Assembly: GCA_910585755.1 (NCBI GenBank)
Contig: CAJUFH010000023.1
Span: 1-39,248 of the forward strand
DNA from: an uncultured Muribaculaceae bacterium
GTDB taxonomy: Bacteria > Bacteroidota > Bacteroidia > Bacteroidales > Muribaculaceae
Direction of reading: 5' to 3'
Length of the DNA: 39,248 bases
Part shown: positions 26,745-34,999 of the stretch, piece after piece
Position numbering within the stretch: the first letter of the stretch is position 1
Layout of the letters: each line of letters starts with the position of its first letter
Program-made: the position numbers and the translations under genes
The notes under the pieces: model-generated
What the model saw: only the letters and a program-made list of their open reading frames with translations
The model's database searches: none
Told to the model about the DNA's origin: nothing

Positions 26745-27053
26745 ATGAAGATTAAAATAGTTATTGAAACCAATGCGATGGGATGCGTGACAGGCAATGT
26801 GTTCCGGACTGAACTTGGCGAGGAGCCGATGCTCATCAATTCTCTTTTCCCGCCGCATTATCAGCCGTATATCAAGCCGATTATCCTCCGAATGACTCCC
26901 GAAGGGCTTAAAATGGACTCGGAATACAAGAACAAGCCGATGCGCCATATGGCCCCGGACACCATCTACATCCCCGAAATCGGCCTCTCCTACGCCGTCT
27001 GCTCCATTGAGATAACCGAAGATCGCGACCCGAAGAGTTGGTCAGAGCTATGA
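26745..27053 (+). CDS. Hypothetical protein, 102 aa
   Basis: No family was recognised. The frame starts 13 bases after the kinase stop with ATG (MKIKIVIETNAMGCVTGNVF). It has no signal peptide or membrane helix, so it is probably cytoplasmic. The pattern of short strands and the two-Cys content (MGCVTG, SYAVCSIE) are unremarkable. It is in line with the kinase and probably co-transcribed; the following RhuM gene starts 36 bases later. A link to the kinase is possible, but nothing in the sequence shows it. Confidence 0.6.
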   Translation: MKIKIVIETNAMGCVTGNVFRTELGEEPMLINSLFPPHYQPYIKPIILRMTPEGLKMDSEYKNKPMRHMAPDTIYIPEIGLSYAVCSIEITEDRDPKSWSEL

Positions 27054-27089
27054 ATCTGGAATAGCACATTTTGATGAGGAAACAAAACA

Positions 27090-28091
27090 ATGGACGATAA
27101 TAATCAGATTATTATATATCAAGGCGAGGATGGACAAACCCGTATAGACGTTAAATTTACAGGGGATACGGTATGGCTTTCGCAGCAGCAGATGGCAGAG
27201 CTTTACCAGACATCGAGAAGTAACGTAGTGGAGCACCTACAGCATATTTATGATGAGGGTGAGCTGGAAGAAACGGCAACCTGTCGGAATTTCCGACAGG
27301 TTCGCCAAGAGGGGAGCCGACAGGTTTCTCGGGAAATGCCGTTCTATAACCTTGATATGATTATCTCGTTGGGGTACAGGGTAAAGTCTATTGTCGCGAC
27401 TCATTTCAGACGGTGGGCCACTGAACGGCTTAAAGAGTATATTATCAAGGGGTTCACGATAGACGATGAGCGACTGAAGGGAAATGGCGGGGGTGCTTAC
27501 TGGCGCGAACTCCTCGACCGCATCCGCGACATACGCAGCTCGGAAAAGGTGATGTATCGCCAGGTTCTAGACCTCTATGCGACGGCTGTTGACTATGACC
27601 CGCGTTCAGACATATCGACGGAGTTTTTCAAGATTGTGCAGAATAAGCTTCATTTTGCCGCACACGGGCATACAGCGGCTGAAGTGATTTTCAGCCGTGC
27701 CAACGCCGCTTCTCCCTTAATGGGGCTTACCTCCTTCAAGGGTGATCACCCGACATTGCGCGATGCCAGGATAGCGAAAAACTACCTTAACGAGGAGGAA
27801 TTGAAAATTCTGAATAATCTCGTATCGGGATATTTTGATTTTGCGGAGATTCAGGCGATGCGCCGGCGCCCGATGTATATGGCCGATTATGTTGAGCAGC
27901 TGGATAATATCCTTTCTTCCACAGGAGAGGCTTTACTGGAAGGGCCCGGTACCGTCAGCCACAGGGAGGCGATGGAGAAGGCAGAGCGGGAATACAGATT
28001 GTTTCAGGTACGCGAACTTTCGCCCGTAGAACAGGCATACCTTGCGACAATCAAGGCTTTAAATTCTAAAGCCAAGAGCCGTGGGAATTGA
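27090..28091 (+). CDS. rhuM: RhuM-family protein
   Basis: A 333-residue member of the RhuM family, first noted on a Salmonella pathogenicity island and now widespread, often on mobile or defence-associated islands. Its function is not known. The N-terminal region WLSQQQMAELYQTSRSNVVEHLQHIYDEGEL is a DNA-binding-like winged helix. FYNLDMIISLGYRVKSIVATHFRRWATERLKEYIIKGF is the family core. HGHTAAEVIFSRANAASPLMGLTSFKG is a conserved C-terminal stretch. The composition looks AT-richer than that of fkp and the kinase. A 25-base palindrome lies inside the gene at 27278-27302. Confidence 0.9.
   Translation: MDDNNQIIIYQGEDGQTRIDVKFTGDTVWLSQQQMAELYQTSRSNVVEHLQHIYDEGELEETATCRNFRQVRQEGSRQVSREMPFYNLDMIISLGYRVKSIVATHFRRWATERLKEYIIKGFTIDDERLKGNGGGAYWRELLDRIRDIRSSEKVMYRQVLDLYATAVDYDPRSDISTEFFKIVQNKLHFAAHGHTAAEVIFSRANAASPLMGLTSFKGDHPTLRDARIAKNYLNEEELKILNNLVSGYFDFAEIQAMRRRPMYMADYVEQLDNILSSTGEALLEGPGTVSHREAMEKAEREYRLFQVRELSPVEQAYLATIKALNSKAKSRGN
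27278..27302. repeat. 25-base palindrome inside the RhuM gene
   Basis: The arms aacctgtcggaa and ttccgacaggtt, each 12 bases, flank one central base. A partial third copy (ccgacaggttt) follows at about 27317. It encodes part of the conserved TCRNFRQVR stretch. Confidence 0.8.
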
Positions 28092-28138
28092 AATATCGTT
28101 TTTCGGGGAGGTGATGGTGGATTTTGGGAGAAAAATGC

Positions 28139-28146
28139 TAACTTTG
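28139..28146 (+). promoter_or_regulatory. Promoter -7 box (TAACTTTG) for barrel protein gene
   Basis: It matches TAnnTTTG and lies 28 bases before the ATG at 28175, the usual Bacteroidetes distance. No clear -33 TTTG was seen at the usual spacing. Confidence 0.6.
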
Positions 28147-28174
28147 CCGACATAACAACTAAAAATTCAACTCT

Positions 28175-28789
28175 ATGAAAAAGCTCAAACGCATTCTTGC
28201 CGTGATGGCAATAGCTCTCGGCCTCGCCGCCCCCACTGCCAGCGCCATGGGACCGCTGAAATTCGGTGTCAAGGTCGGTACGGAAATCAACTCCTTGAAA
28301 TTTAACGAGGACGCTTTCAAATCCGACAACCGCGCGGGCTTTACCGGCGGCGTGATGCTCCAGTTCGTTGCCCCGATTATCAACCTCGGTTTCGACGCGT
28401 CGGTGATGTACACCCACCGCTCGCTGCATATGTATATGGCGGATGACAAAACTCAAAGCCAGCATATCGGCAGCGACTTTATCGAAATCCCCATCAACTT
28501 GAAATACCAGATCGGTATCCCCGTGATTGGCAAGTTTGTGTCGCCGTTCATCACCACCGGCCCCGACTTCTCGTTCCTCGTGTCGAAGAAGACCGTCAAG
28601 GACATGAAGCAGAAGAACTACGACCTGGCCTGGAACTTCGGCATCGGCCTGTCGTTCGTCGACAAGGTGCAGGTAGCCGCTTCCTACGGCCTCGGAATCA
28701 CCAACAATGCTTCCGCTGACAAAAATACCACGGCTCTCTACGACTCCAAGAACCGCTTCTGGACCGTCACCCTCGCCTACCTCTTCTAA
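28175..28789 (+). CDS. Outer-membrane beta-barrel protein (PorT/OmpA-barrel-like)
   Basis: The 204-residue protein has a clean signal peptide (to about TASA). Its mature part consists of alternating amphipathic strands: LKFGVKVGTEIN, INLGFDASVMYTH, IEIPINLKYQIG, VSPFITTGPDFSF. It ends in FWTVTLAYLF, with the terminal Phe used for barrel insertion. This is the pattern of the small eight-stranded 'outer membrane beta-barrel' family common in Bacteroidetes. Function is unknown; a structural or adhesin role is possible. It has its own promoter and is followed by a long hairpin. Confidence 0.88.
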   Translation: MKKLKRILAVMAIALGLAAPTASAMGPLKFGVKVGTEINSLKFNEDAFKSDNRAGFTGGVMLQFVAPIINLGFDASVMYTHRSLHMYMADDKTQSQHIGSDFIEIPINLKYQIGIPVIGKFVSPFITTGPDFSFLVSKKTVKDMKQKNYDLAWNFGIGLSFVDKVQVAASYGLGITNNASADKNTTALYDSKNRFWTVTLAYLF

Positions 28790-28800
28790 CCTACTAACCA

Positions 28801-28861
28801 ACCTGCTATATGACTGCGCCCGCAATGATATCTTCATTGCGGGCGCAGTCATATAGCAGGT
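28801..28861 (+). terminator. Perfect 28-bp inverted repeat, likely terminator
   Basis: The arms 28801-28828 and 28834-28861 are exact complements around the 5-base loop TATCT. It begins 11 bases after the barrel gene's stop codon. No T-run follows, and the stem is much longer than those at 677-705 and 32718-32755 in this window. Confidence 0.7.
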
Positions 28862-28937
28862 AGAGGGAGAGCAAAATGTTGATTACAGGGGTGAATTTTG
28901 ACGGGATGGAGGGGAAAGCGGGGCATAAAGGAGGGGT

Positions 28938-28976
28938 TTGACCCGATTTTACGATGAATTGACCCGTTTTTCACGA
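28938..28976 (+). promoter_or_regulatory. Paired direct repeat upstream of pectinesterase promoter
   Basis: TTGACCCG-A-TTTT-ACGA (28938-28954) and TTGACCCG-T-TTTTC-ACGA (28959-28976) repeat with a 21-base period, two helical turns. The second copy overlaps where a -33 element would lie. This spacing suits a dimeric activator with direct-repeat sites, such as a two-component regulator. Confidence 0.55.
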
Positions 28977-28996
28977 CCATTCGGGATTTTGTCTGA

Positions 28997-29004
28997 TAAT
29001 TTTG
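28997..29004 (+). promoter_or_regulatory. Pectinesterase promoter -7 box (TAATTTTG)
   Basis: It matches TAnnTTTG and precedes the ATG at 29038 by 33 bases. There is no good -33 TTTG; instead the second direct repeat occupies that place, which fits activator dependence. Confidence 0.6.
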
Positions 29005-29037
29005 CGGTAAATATTATAAGCCTTAAATCCTTATATT

Positions 29038-32000
29038 ATGCGAAAAGTATTTTTATCAATTTCGTTGCTTGCGGCGATGGGCTTGAGCGGTGCGGAGGTG
29101 GCGGTCAGTCCATCGACGCTTTCAAGCGCTTACGCGGAAGCCGCGGACGGCGACGTGCTCGTGCTTGAATCAGGCGCTTACGGGGGGACGCTTACTTTCC
29201 CCTCCGGGAAAACAATCACAATCAAGGCCGCGCCGGAGGCGGAGGTCGCTTTCGGCGGCCTGTTCCGTGCCAACGACGCGTCGCTTACCGGGGGCGGTAT
29301 CATTATGGAGGGCGTGAAGGTCTCCATAACGGATTCGTATTTCATCAACCTTGACAATTACGGCGAAATCGCGACAATAACGATGCGCAACTGCGATATC
29401 GCGAATATCGGGCGTTGCTTCCTGCGTACCAACGTCGCCGGGAGCGCTATAAACGAAGTCGTTTTCGACAACTGCGTGATTCACGACTGCGGCAGCGGAG
29501 GATGGAACTTCATGTACCCCAAGCACACGGTAAAGAGCGTGTCGGTTACCAACAGCACGCTTTACAATTACGCTAACGGAGAGAGTTTTTTCAAGCCAAA
29601 CGCGAAAGACACGAACAACGCTCTTTCCTTCACTTTCAAAAACAACACGGTCTATCGCTGGGGCAAGAGCAATGACCGCGCTCTGGCGAAAGTGGAGGGA
29701 AACTACGGCCCGGAGTCGGTCTATACGTTTACAGACAATATCATATACAAGGGGGGCACCGACGCAGTGAAGCCGTACGTGGTACATGCCGGGAACGGTA
29801 CGCTTGTTGCCTCAAACAATCTTGTCGTTGACTACGGCGAGTATAATATCAGCGACAAGACGGTCAACGACCTGACGCTTGCCGGTCTTGGCCTGGACGC
29901 TCTCTCGTTCGCCAACCCTGACGGCGGGGATTTCACTATCGCTTCCACATCCCCGTTAGCCACGGCTTCGACGACCGGCGGCGTAATCGGCGACCCGCGG
30001 TGGCTCAAGACGGTCACCAACGCTGTGACCCTTACCGTTGCGGCCTCTCCTGCGGAGGGTGGTTCTGTAACCCCGACGCAGGCGATTTTAAACGTGGGCG
30101 ACCAGGCGGTGGTTTCCGCAACGGCCAATTACGGCTTCCGTTTCCAGGGGTGGCAGGATGCGTCGGGCGCGGTTATCTCTACGGAGAATCCCTATACATT
30201 CACGATGTCGGACGACACGGCCCTTACAGGGGTGTTCTCCGCGGTTGACACTTACGCGCTGGCTGTCAAAACTCTCGGCGACGGAGGAAATTGGGGCAAG
30301 GTAAAGCTGACTCCCGAACCCGTAAACGGCGTTTATGAGACCGGAACGGAGGTTACCGCGACGGTTATTCCGAACTCAGTCACCCGTTTCCTTTACTGGG
30401 AGGATGGCGCTAATGACCTGGCGCGAGTAGTAAAGATGGACGGGGCTAAGACGATTGAGGCGACGTTCGATGTAGTTCCATTCATTGTCGCCTGGGACTT
30501 CGCGGCATCGGAGCCCCGCGGCAACCGTCAGGCTGACTATGCTTTCTCGACTGATAATACCGGGCTGCTTAACATCTTTAACGGCGACGGCTCGACAACC
30601 AACTGGGGCGGCTCGACCCGTAATTTCGGCACGGGGGATTTGAACTGCATACGGCGTTATACCAACTACTCCGATATGTCTAACCCGCGTTCGTTCGTGG
30701 CGCGCTTCAACGTCGAGGGATATACCAACGTCCGAGTTCACGCTCTCGCGGCCGCAGACAATGACTGCGTACATTCCATACAGAAAGTGCAATATTCAGT
30801 TGACGGCACTAATTATACGGATCTCGCCACTCTTGATATGGTAAAGAACCAGTGGCTCGACTTCGACGTTACGCTTCCCGAAGGGCTGGAGGTCGTTTAT
30901 ATCCGTTGGATAGGCGACACCTCCTCGGCGCTTCTCGGCACTCCGAAGTCGAACGATACAGAAGGATTCTATTTGGCCGACATAGCTGTTTTCGCTGACA
31001 AGAAGGTTGTTGACGACACGGAAGCCCCTGTCCTGCTGGGAAGTTCTCCCGCTGAGGGTGCTGACAATGTCTCCGCCAAGGGTAGCTTCGTACTTTCCTT
31101 CAACGAGCGAGTGAAGGCGGGTAATGGTGACGTAACCCTCAACGGCGTGGCGCTCGAAGGGGTCTACGGCAGCAAGACCGTCACCTTCCCTTACAAGGGC
31201 TTAGAATACGGTACCTCTTACGCGCTGGTAATTCCAGAGGGAGCCATAACCGATATGAGCGGCAACGCTTTCGCCGGAAAACTGATAGAGTTCACGACAA
31301 TGGAGCGCCCCAAACCTGAGGCACGCGCCTTCGACGCGGTAGTTGCGAAAGACGGCTCCGGCGACTTCGCGACAGTCCAGGCCGCTATCGACGCCGCTCC
31401 AGAGGCACGGATCTCTCCATACCTGATTTTCGTTAAGAATGGAGAATATGAGGAGCTTGTGAAGATTCCCGCGTCGAAGCCTTTCATACACCTGATTGGC
31501 CAGGACAAGGAGAAGACCGTTATAAAGTTCTGGATTAACAACGGCGGCTCGTCGGACACCGGTTGGCAGTATTCGACCAACAACCCCGCCTCCAAGACGT
31601 TTGGCTACCAGGGTGTAGTCCAGGTTGACGCAACCGATTTCTACACTGAAAACATAACCTATCTGGACTCCTACGGAGTTGAGACGCAGTCCGGCCCGAT
31701 GGGACTCGCCATGCGTTCCTGCAATGACCGCCAGGCTTTCAACAACTGCAAGTTCCGTTCGTATCAGGACACCTGGTTCACGACTACCACCAATGTTTCA
31801 GACCGCCACTATGTAAATGGCTGCTGGATTGAGGGAGCTGTCGACTACTTCTACGGCGCCGGCGACATTTATGTTGAGAATACGACTTTCTACCAGGCTC
31901 GTGCGACCGGCTCGGTCGTAGTTGCCCCGTGCCATAAGGCGGGAACCAAGTACGGCTATGTAATTGACCGCTGCGTGCTCGACGGAGAAGGCTCGCAGCA

Positions 32001-32700
32001 CAAGCTCGGCCGTGCGTGGCAGAACGAGCCTATGACGGTGTTCCTGAACACGACTTTTAAGACATCGTTCGCCCCCGAAGGGTGGAGCGAGTGGCACATA
32101 GCCCCGAAGCTCTTCGCCGAGTACAACAGCTCGGACGCGGAGGGTAACCCAATCGACCTTACCAGCCGCCGCACGGAGTACAAGGTTGACGGCCAGACAG
32201 AAAAAGCCAAGCGCCAGGCCGTGCTTTCCGCCGAGGAAGCCGCCAAGTACACTTACGAGAACGTGACAGCAGGCACCGATGACTGGAATCCCCGCAAGTT
32301 CTTCGAGGAGGTCGCCGCCCCGGCCAATCTCTCTATCGACGGCACCGGCGCACTTACCTGGGAGGCATCGGATTACGCGATCTGCTACCTCGTGATTGAC
32401 GATAAAGACAACGTAGTCGCCGTGACAACCGAGACAGCCTACGCTCCCGTATCCCGCGCCGAGTCAGCGCTCGCGTCCTATACCGTCAAGCCCGTCAACG
32501 AATACGGAAGCCTGGGCGAGGCGGCAAAGGTCGGCACCACCACAGGGATTGCCGGTACGAGCGTCGCAGGGGAAGTCGTAAGCCGCCTCTACTACAACTC
32601 GGTAGGCGTCGCTTCCGACAAACCTTTCACCGGCTTCAATATCGTGGTAGAAACCTACGCCGACGGCTCTACCCGTACAACCAAGACCATCATAAGGTAA
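29038..32700 (+). CDS. Secreted multidomain pectin methylesterase with beta-helix domain
   Basis: The 1220-residue protein begins with a signal peptide (MRKVFLSISLLAAMGLSGA). Residues of about 20-325 form a right-handed beta-helix-like domain (TMRNCDIANIGR, VVFDNCVIHDCG, FTDNIIY). About 330-480 holds two InlB B-type repeats (GFRFQGWQDASG, TRFLYWEDGAND). About 483-655 is a carbohydrate-binding-like beta domain. About 660-760 is an SbsA/Big_5 Ig-like domain (APVLLGSSPAEGADNVS). The CE8 pectinesterase domain runs about 765-1090: YQDTWF (Asp911), VDYFYG (Asp936), LGRAW (Arg992). A fibronectin-like segment and a type A-like sorting domain end the protein. It would remove methyl esters from homogalacturonan. 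The Gln of the usual QAVAL motif appears replaced near Met888. Confidence 0.9.
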   Translation: MRKVFLSISLLAAMGLSGAEVAVSPSTLSSAYAEAADGDVLVLESGAYGGTLTFPSGKTITIKAAPEAEVAFGGLFRANDASLTGGGIIMEGVKVSITDSYFINLDNYGEIATITMRNCDIANIGRCFLRTNVAGSAINEVVFDNCVIHDCGSGGWNFMYPKHTVKSVSVTNSTLYNYANGESFFKPNAKDTNNALSFTFKNNTVYRWGKSNDRALAKVEGNYGPESVYTFTDNIIYKGGTDAVKPYVVHAGNGTLVASNNLVVDYGEYNISDKTVNDLTLAGLGLDALSFANPDGGDFTIASTSPLATASTTGGVIGDPRWLKTVTNAVTLTVAASPAEGGSVTPTQAILNVGDQAVVSATANYGFRFQGWQDASGAVISTENPYTFTMSDDTALTGVFSAVDTYALAVKTLGDGGNWGKVKLTPEPVNGVYETGTEVTATVIPNSVTRFLYWEDGANDLARVVKMDGAKTIEATFDVVPFIVAWDFAASEPRGNRQADYAFSTDNTGLLNIFNGDGSTTNWGGSTRNFGTGDLNCIRRYTNYSDMSNPRSFVARFNVEGYTNVRVHALAAADNDCVHSIQKVQYSVDGTNYTDLATLDMVKNQWLDFDVTLPEGLEVVYIRWIGDTSSALLGTPKSNDTEGFYLADIAVFADKKVVDDTEAPVLLGSSPAEGADNVSAKGSFVLSFNERVKAGNGDVTLNGVALEGVYGSKTVTFPYKGLEYGTSYALVIPEGAITDMSGNAFAGKLIEFTTMERPKPEARAFDAVVAKDGSGDFATVQAAIDAAPEARISPYLIFVKNGEYEELVKIPASKPFIHLIGQDKEKTVIKFWINNGGSSDTGWQYSTNNPASKTFGYQGVVQVDATDFYTENITYLDSYGVETQSGPMGLAMRSCNDRQAFNNCKFRSYQDTWFTTTTNVSDRHYVNGCWIEGAVDYFYGAGDIYVENTTFYQARATGSVVVAPCHKAGTKYGYVIDRCVLDGEGSQHKLGRAWQNEPMTVFLNTTFKTSFAPEGWSEWHIAPKLFAEYNSSDAEGNPIDLTSRRTEYKVDGQTEKAKRQAVLSAEEAAKYTYENVTAGTDDWNPRKFFEEVAAPANLSIDGTGALTWEASDYAICYLVIDDKDNVVAVTTETAYAPVSRAESALASYTVKPVNEYGSLGEAAKVGTTTGIAGTSVAGEVVSRLYYNSVGVASDKPFTGFNIVVETYADGSTRTTKTIIR

Positions 32701-32717
32701 ACAATAGGTAATATGAC

Positions 32718-32755
32718 AGAAGGCGCGCAAAGTCGAATTTGCGCGTCTTCTTTAT
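32718..32755 (+). terminator. Terminator between pectinesterase and restriction gene
   Basis: A 14-bp stem with one G-T pair (agaaggcgcgcaaa / tttgcgcgtcttct) closes the loop gtcgaa and is followed by TTATG. It sits between convergent genes and may serve both directions. Confidence 0.75.
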
Positions 32756-32770
32756 GTATGTGCTAACGTT

Positions 32771-33502
32771 TTAAGCGTTGTATTCCATGAGCATTTTGAT
32801 TTTGTTGATAAATGACTCGTAATCGTTAAGGATGACGTTACTACCGAGTCCAGACAGCTCAATTTCGCTCTGGGTAACCTCCGGGAGGTTTTTGCGATAG
32901 TAGCTGAGGTAGTCCTCGTTATTATTTACTTGTTCGGTTGGTTCTGGAATGTGGAATATGGCCAGCAGGGTCTTGTCGGGAGTATGGAAATAGACTGTTG
33001 TGTTGTCGTTGGAGAGCCTGATGTATTTTTCCAGATTGTGGGCGGTAGGCACTTCCCAACGTTTCAGTTCTTTTTCGGAATTGAAGTATGGGATGTGGTC
33101 GAATGTTATGAATACTTGGAAATAAGGCACTTTGTTACAGCGAATATTCGCCGTTTCGCCCAGCATATTCTCGAAGTAGTTGACCGAGTTCTGCGAATAA
33201 TTGCGCATAACGAATTTCACTCCGATCCCGGCTACAGGTTGCTCGCCTTTGAAAATAGCGATATCGACTTTCTTGTCCATATATCTGCCCTCGATTTCCT
33301 TTTCCTTGCCATTGCCGTAGCCGAGTGAATGAACTGAGTAGCCGTTACCTAACAATTCAGCCAAATCGCGGGCTATGCGGCTGTGAACCGGTTTCAGTTT
33401 GTCATTGCTGCGGGAGGTACCTTTTATGAGGTATGTCCTGAATGATTCAGAAACGGAGGTCAAGAACTCCTGATTCTTGTCGATTAATTGTAATTCTTCC
33501 AT
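32771..33502 (-). CDS. Probable type II restriction endonuclease
   Basis: The 243-residue protein lies directly downstream of and overlaps a DNA methyltransferase gene, the typical place of a cognate restriction enzyme. It shows a PDDEXK-like core: KKVDIAIF (Asp80), then GIGVKFV (Lys96), followed by MRNYSQNSVNYFENMLGETANIR. The position normally filled by Glu two residues before the Lys is Gly94, so the acidic residue may have moved (Glu70 or Glu72) or the site differs. Recognition sequence cannot be predicted. I use the ATG at 33502; a TTG lies just upstream. The 56-base overlap with the methyltransferase links their translation. Base composition looks AT-rich. Confidence 0.75.
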   Translation of the reverse strand: MEELQLIDKNQEFLTSVSESFRTYLIKGTSRSNDKLKPVHSRIARDLAELLGNGYSVHSLGYGNGKEKEIEGRYMDKKVDIAIFKGEQPVAGIGVKFVMRNYSQNSVNYFENMLGETANIRCNKVPYFQVFITFDHIPYFNSEKELKRWEVPTAHNLEKYIRLSNDNTTVYFHTPDKTLLAIFHIPEPTEQVNNNEDYLSYYRKNLPEVTQSEIELSGLGSNVILNDYESFINKIKMLMEYNA

Positions 33503-34952
33503 TTTCAATCTGTTGTTGTATTTTATAATTTAAAAACTTTTCGAGGTCTTTCGATGAGAATGTATAGTAGCCGCCGCTCTTATAGTTTTTTAATGACGCT
33601 ATATAGGAGACGAAATCGTCAGAGATTAAGACCTCCTTAATTATATCAAAATCGATGTCAGAGAGAATATAGAGTCCGCTGTACAGTCCGCTTCCGGCAG
33701 GCACATAGTTGATTTTTATGCTTTTAGCATCTTTAATGGTAGTGTTTATGGCGAGCTTGTCCTTACATACATCTTTTAACGCTTGGGTCCTTCCGTACAG
33801 AAACCATCCAGGGTTATCCGCCTCAGCTCTATTTTTAAGAAGCTCTGTTTTTTTCTGCGATAAGTAGTCGGAAATGGCCTTAATGTTGAACACTCTATCG
33901 CGGTCGAGCGGCTTGCCGGTATTATCATAGGGAAAAAACGCCCGGTACCAGGCTCCCGTTGATGCTTTGATGACCGGAATCGTTAATTCGCTGAACGGCA
34001 ATAAATTGCCAATAAAAACGTTATCGGCGAGAGTTGCAAATCCGTTTTTGACAGAAGTATAGTGAGGAGGATTGGCATTAAATACCTCCCTCAGTTGCTT
34101 CAGGGTCATTTTATTGGAAAAATAGAAGGAATCTTTAAAGTCGAAATCTTCAAATCCCAATGCCTCGATTTTGCGTTTTGCCAATGATTCCCCATCAAAA
34201 ACGCTGTATTCTACCTTGTCGAATCTCGTTCCCTTGGAGAAGGAAGAAATCAAAGTGTAAGTTGTAGCTTTAAACGCCTGAAAGTGTTCTAAGTCAATGA
34301 CAGAGCGAAGATTGTGGCGATGGCGGATATAGTTCCGCATCCTGTTGCCGGCGACACTTCCCAGCCAGGAACTTGGAGTTATATAACTCAGCTTGCCATG
34401 TTCGTTAAGCATTTTAAATCCAATTTCAAAAAATACGAGGAAGAGGTCAGTCATTCCGTCGGAAGCGAAAGTGTATGATTTAACGGCGGAATAACTGTCA
34501 TCAAGGTTATGTACCCTGACATACGGAGGATTGCCGACAACAAAATCCATCTTATTGTCGAAATCCCTGTATTTTAATGCGTCTCCAAGGATTAAATCAA
34601 AATTGACATTCGCAACACACAAGGATTTACATTCATTGGCTAGGTTTTCCCGACAGTTTTGATGGGCAACTGGATCAATTTCTATACCGTGGATATATTT
34701 GGCAAGGTCTTTTTCGACTCCGTTCAATGAACCGTTTAGCTTATGATATTCGTTGACATACCGTCTCACGACTTCAATTAGGAACGCACCGTCGCCACAA
34801 CTATTGTCAACGCAATGTTTGCCCAGAATGGCTGGGCCGGTGTATCCCACCTCGTCCAATATTATTTTAACGAGATAACCGGGTGTAAAAACTTGTCCGC
34901 TGTGCTTTACGGACAAGTTGGATTCTTTTATGAAGGACTTTGAAGAAGCCAT
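33447..34952 (-). CDS. N6-adenine DNA methyltransferase (type II RM)
   Basis: The 501-residue enzyme has HSGQVFTPGYLVKIIL at the start, then the SAM motif I (VDNSCGDGAF, residues about 48-57), and the catalytic motif IV NPPY (Asn141). This order is that of gamma-type N6-adenine methyltransferases with a C-terminal target-recognition region, as in TaqI/Eco57I-like enzymes. KQTELLKNRAEAD and LAINTTIKDAKSIKINYVPAG are in the specificity half. It should protect host DNA from the overlapping endonuclease. Specificity is not predictable by eye. The ATG at 34952 is chosen over a TTG at 34964. The gene looks clearly AT-richer than flanking ygiQ and pectinesterase genes, suggesting horizontal gain. 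Confidence 0.9.
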   Translation of the reverse strand: MASSKSFIKESNLSVKHSGQVFTPGYLVKIILDEVGYTGPAILGKHCVDNSCGDGAFLIEVVRRYVNEYHKLNGSLNGVEKDLAKYIHGIEIDPVAHQNCRENLANECKSLCVANVNFDLILGDALKYRDFDNKMDFVVGNPPYVRVHNLDDSYSAVKSYTFASDGMTDLFLVFFEIGFKMLNEHGKLSYITPSSWLGSVAGNRMRNYIRHRHNLRSVIDLEHFQAFKATTYTLISSFSKGTRFDKVEYSVFDGESLAKRKIEALGFEDFDFKDSFYFSNKMTLKQLREVFNANPPHYTSVKNGFATLADNVFIGNLLPFSELTIPVIKASTGAWYRAFFPYDNTGKPLDRDRVFNIKAISDYLSQKKTELLKNRAEADNPGWFLYGRTQALKDVCKDKLAINTTIKDAKSIKINYVPAGSGLYSGLYILSDIDFDIIKEVLISDDFVSYIASLKNYKSGGYYTFSSKDLEKFLNYKIQQQIENGRITINRQESGVLDLRF

Positions 34953-34999
34953 TTGGCAGGTCAATTTACTCTAGGGATGTGGAACAAGTATTTGAATTG

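Noticed and set aside
26732..27089. Missing response regulator next to the histidine kinase
   Set aside because: I looked on both strands; only the 102-residue unknown and the RhuM gene follow, and neither has a receiver domain pattern.
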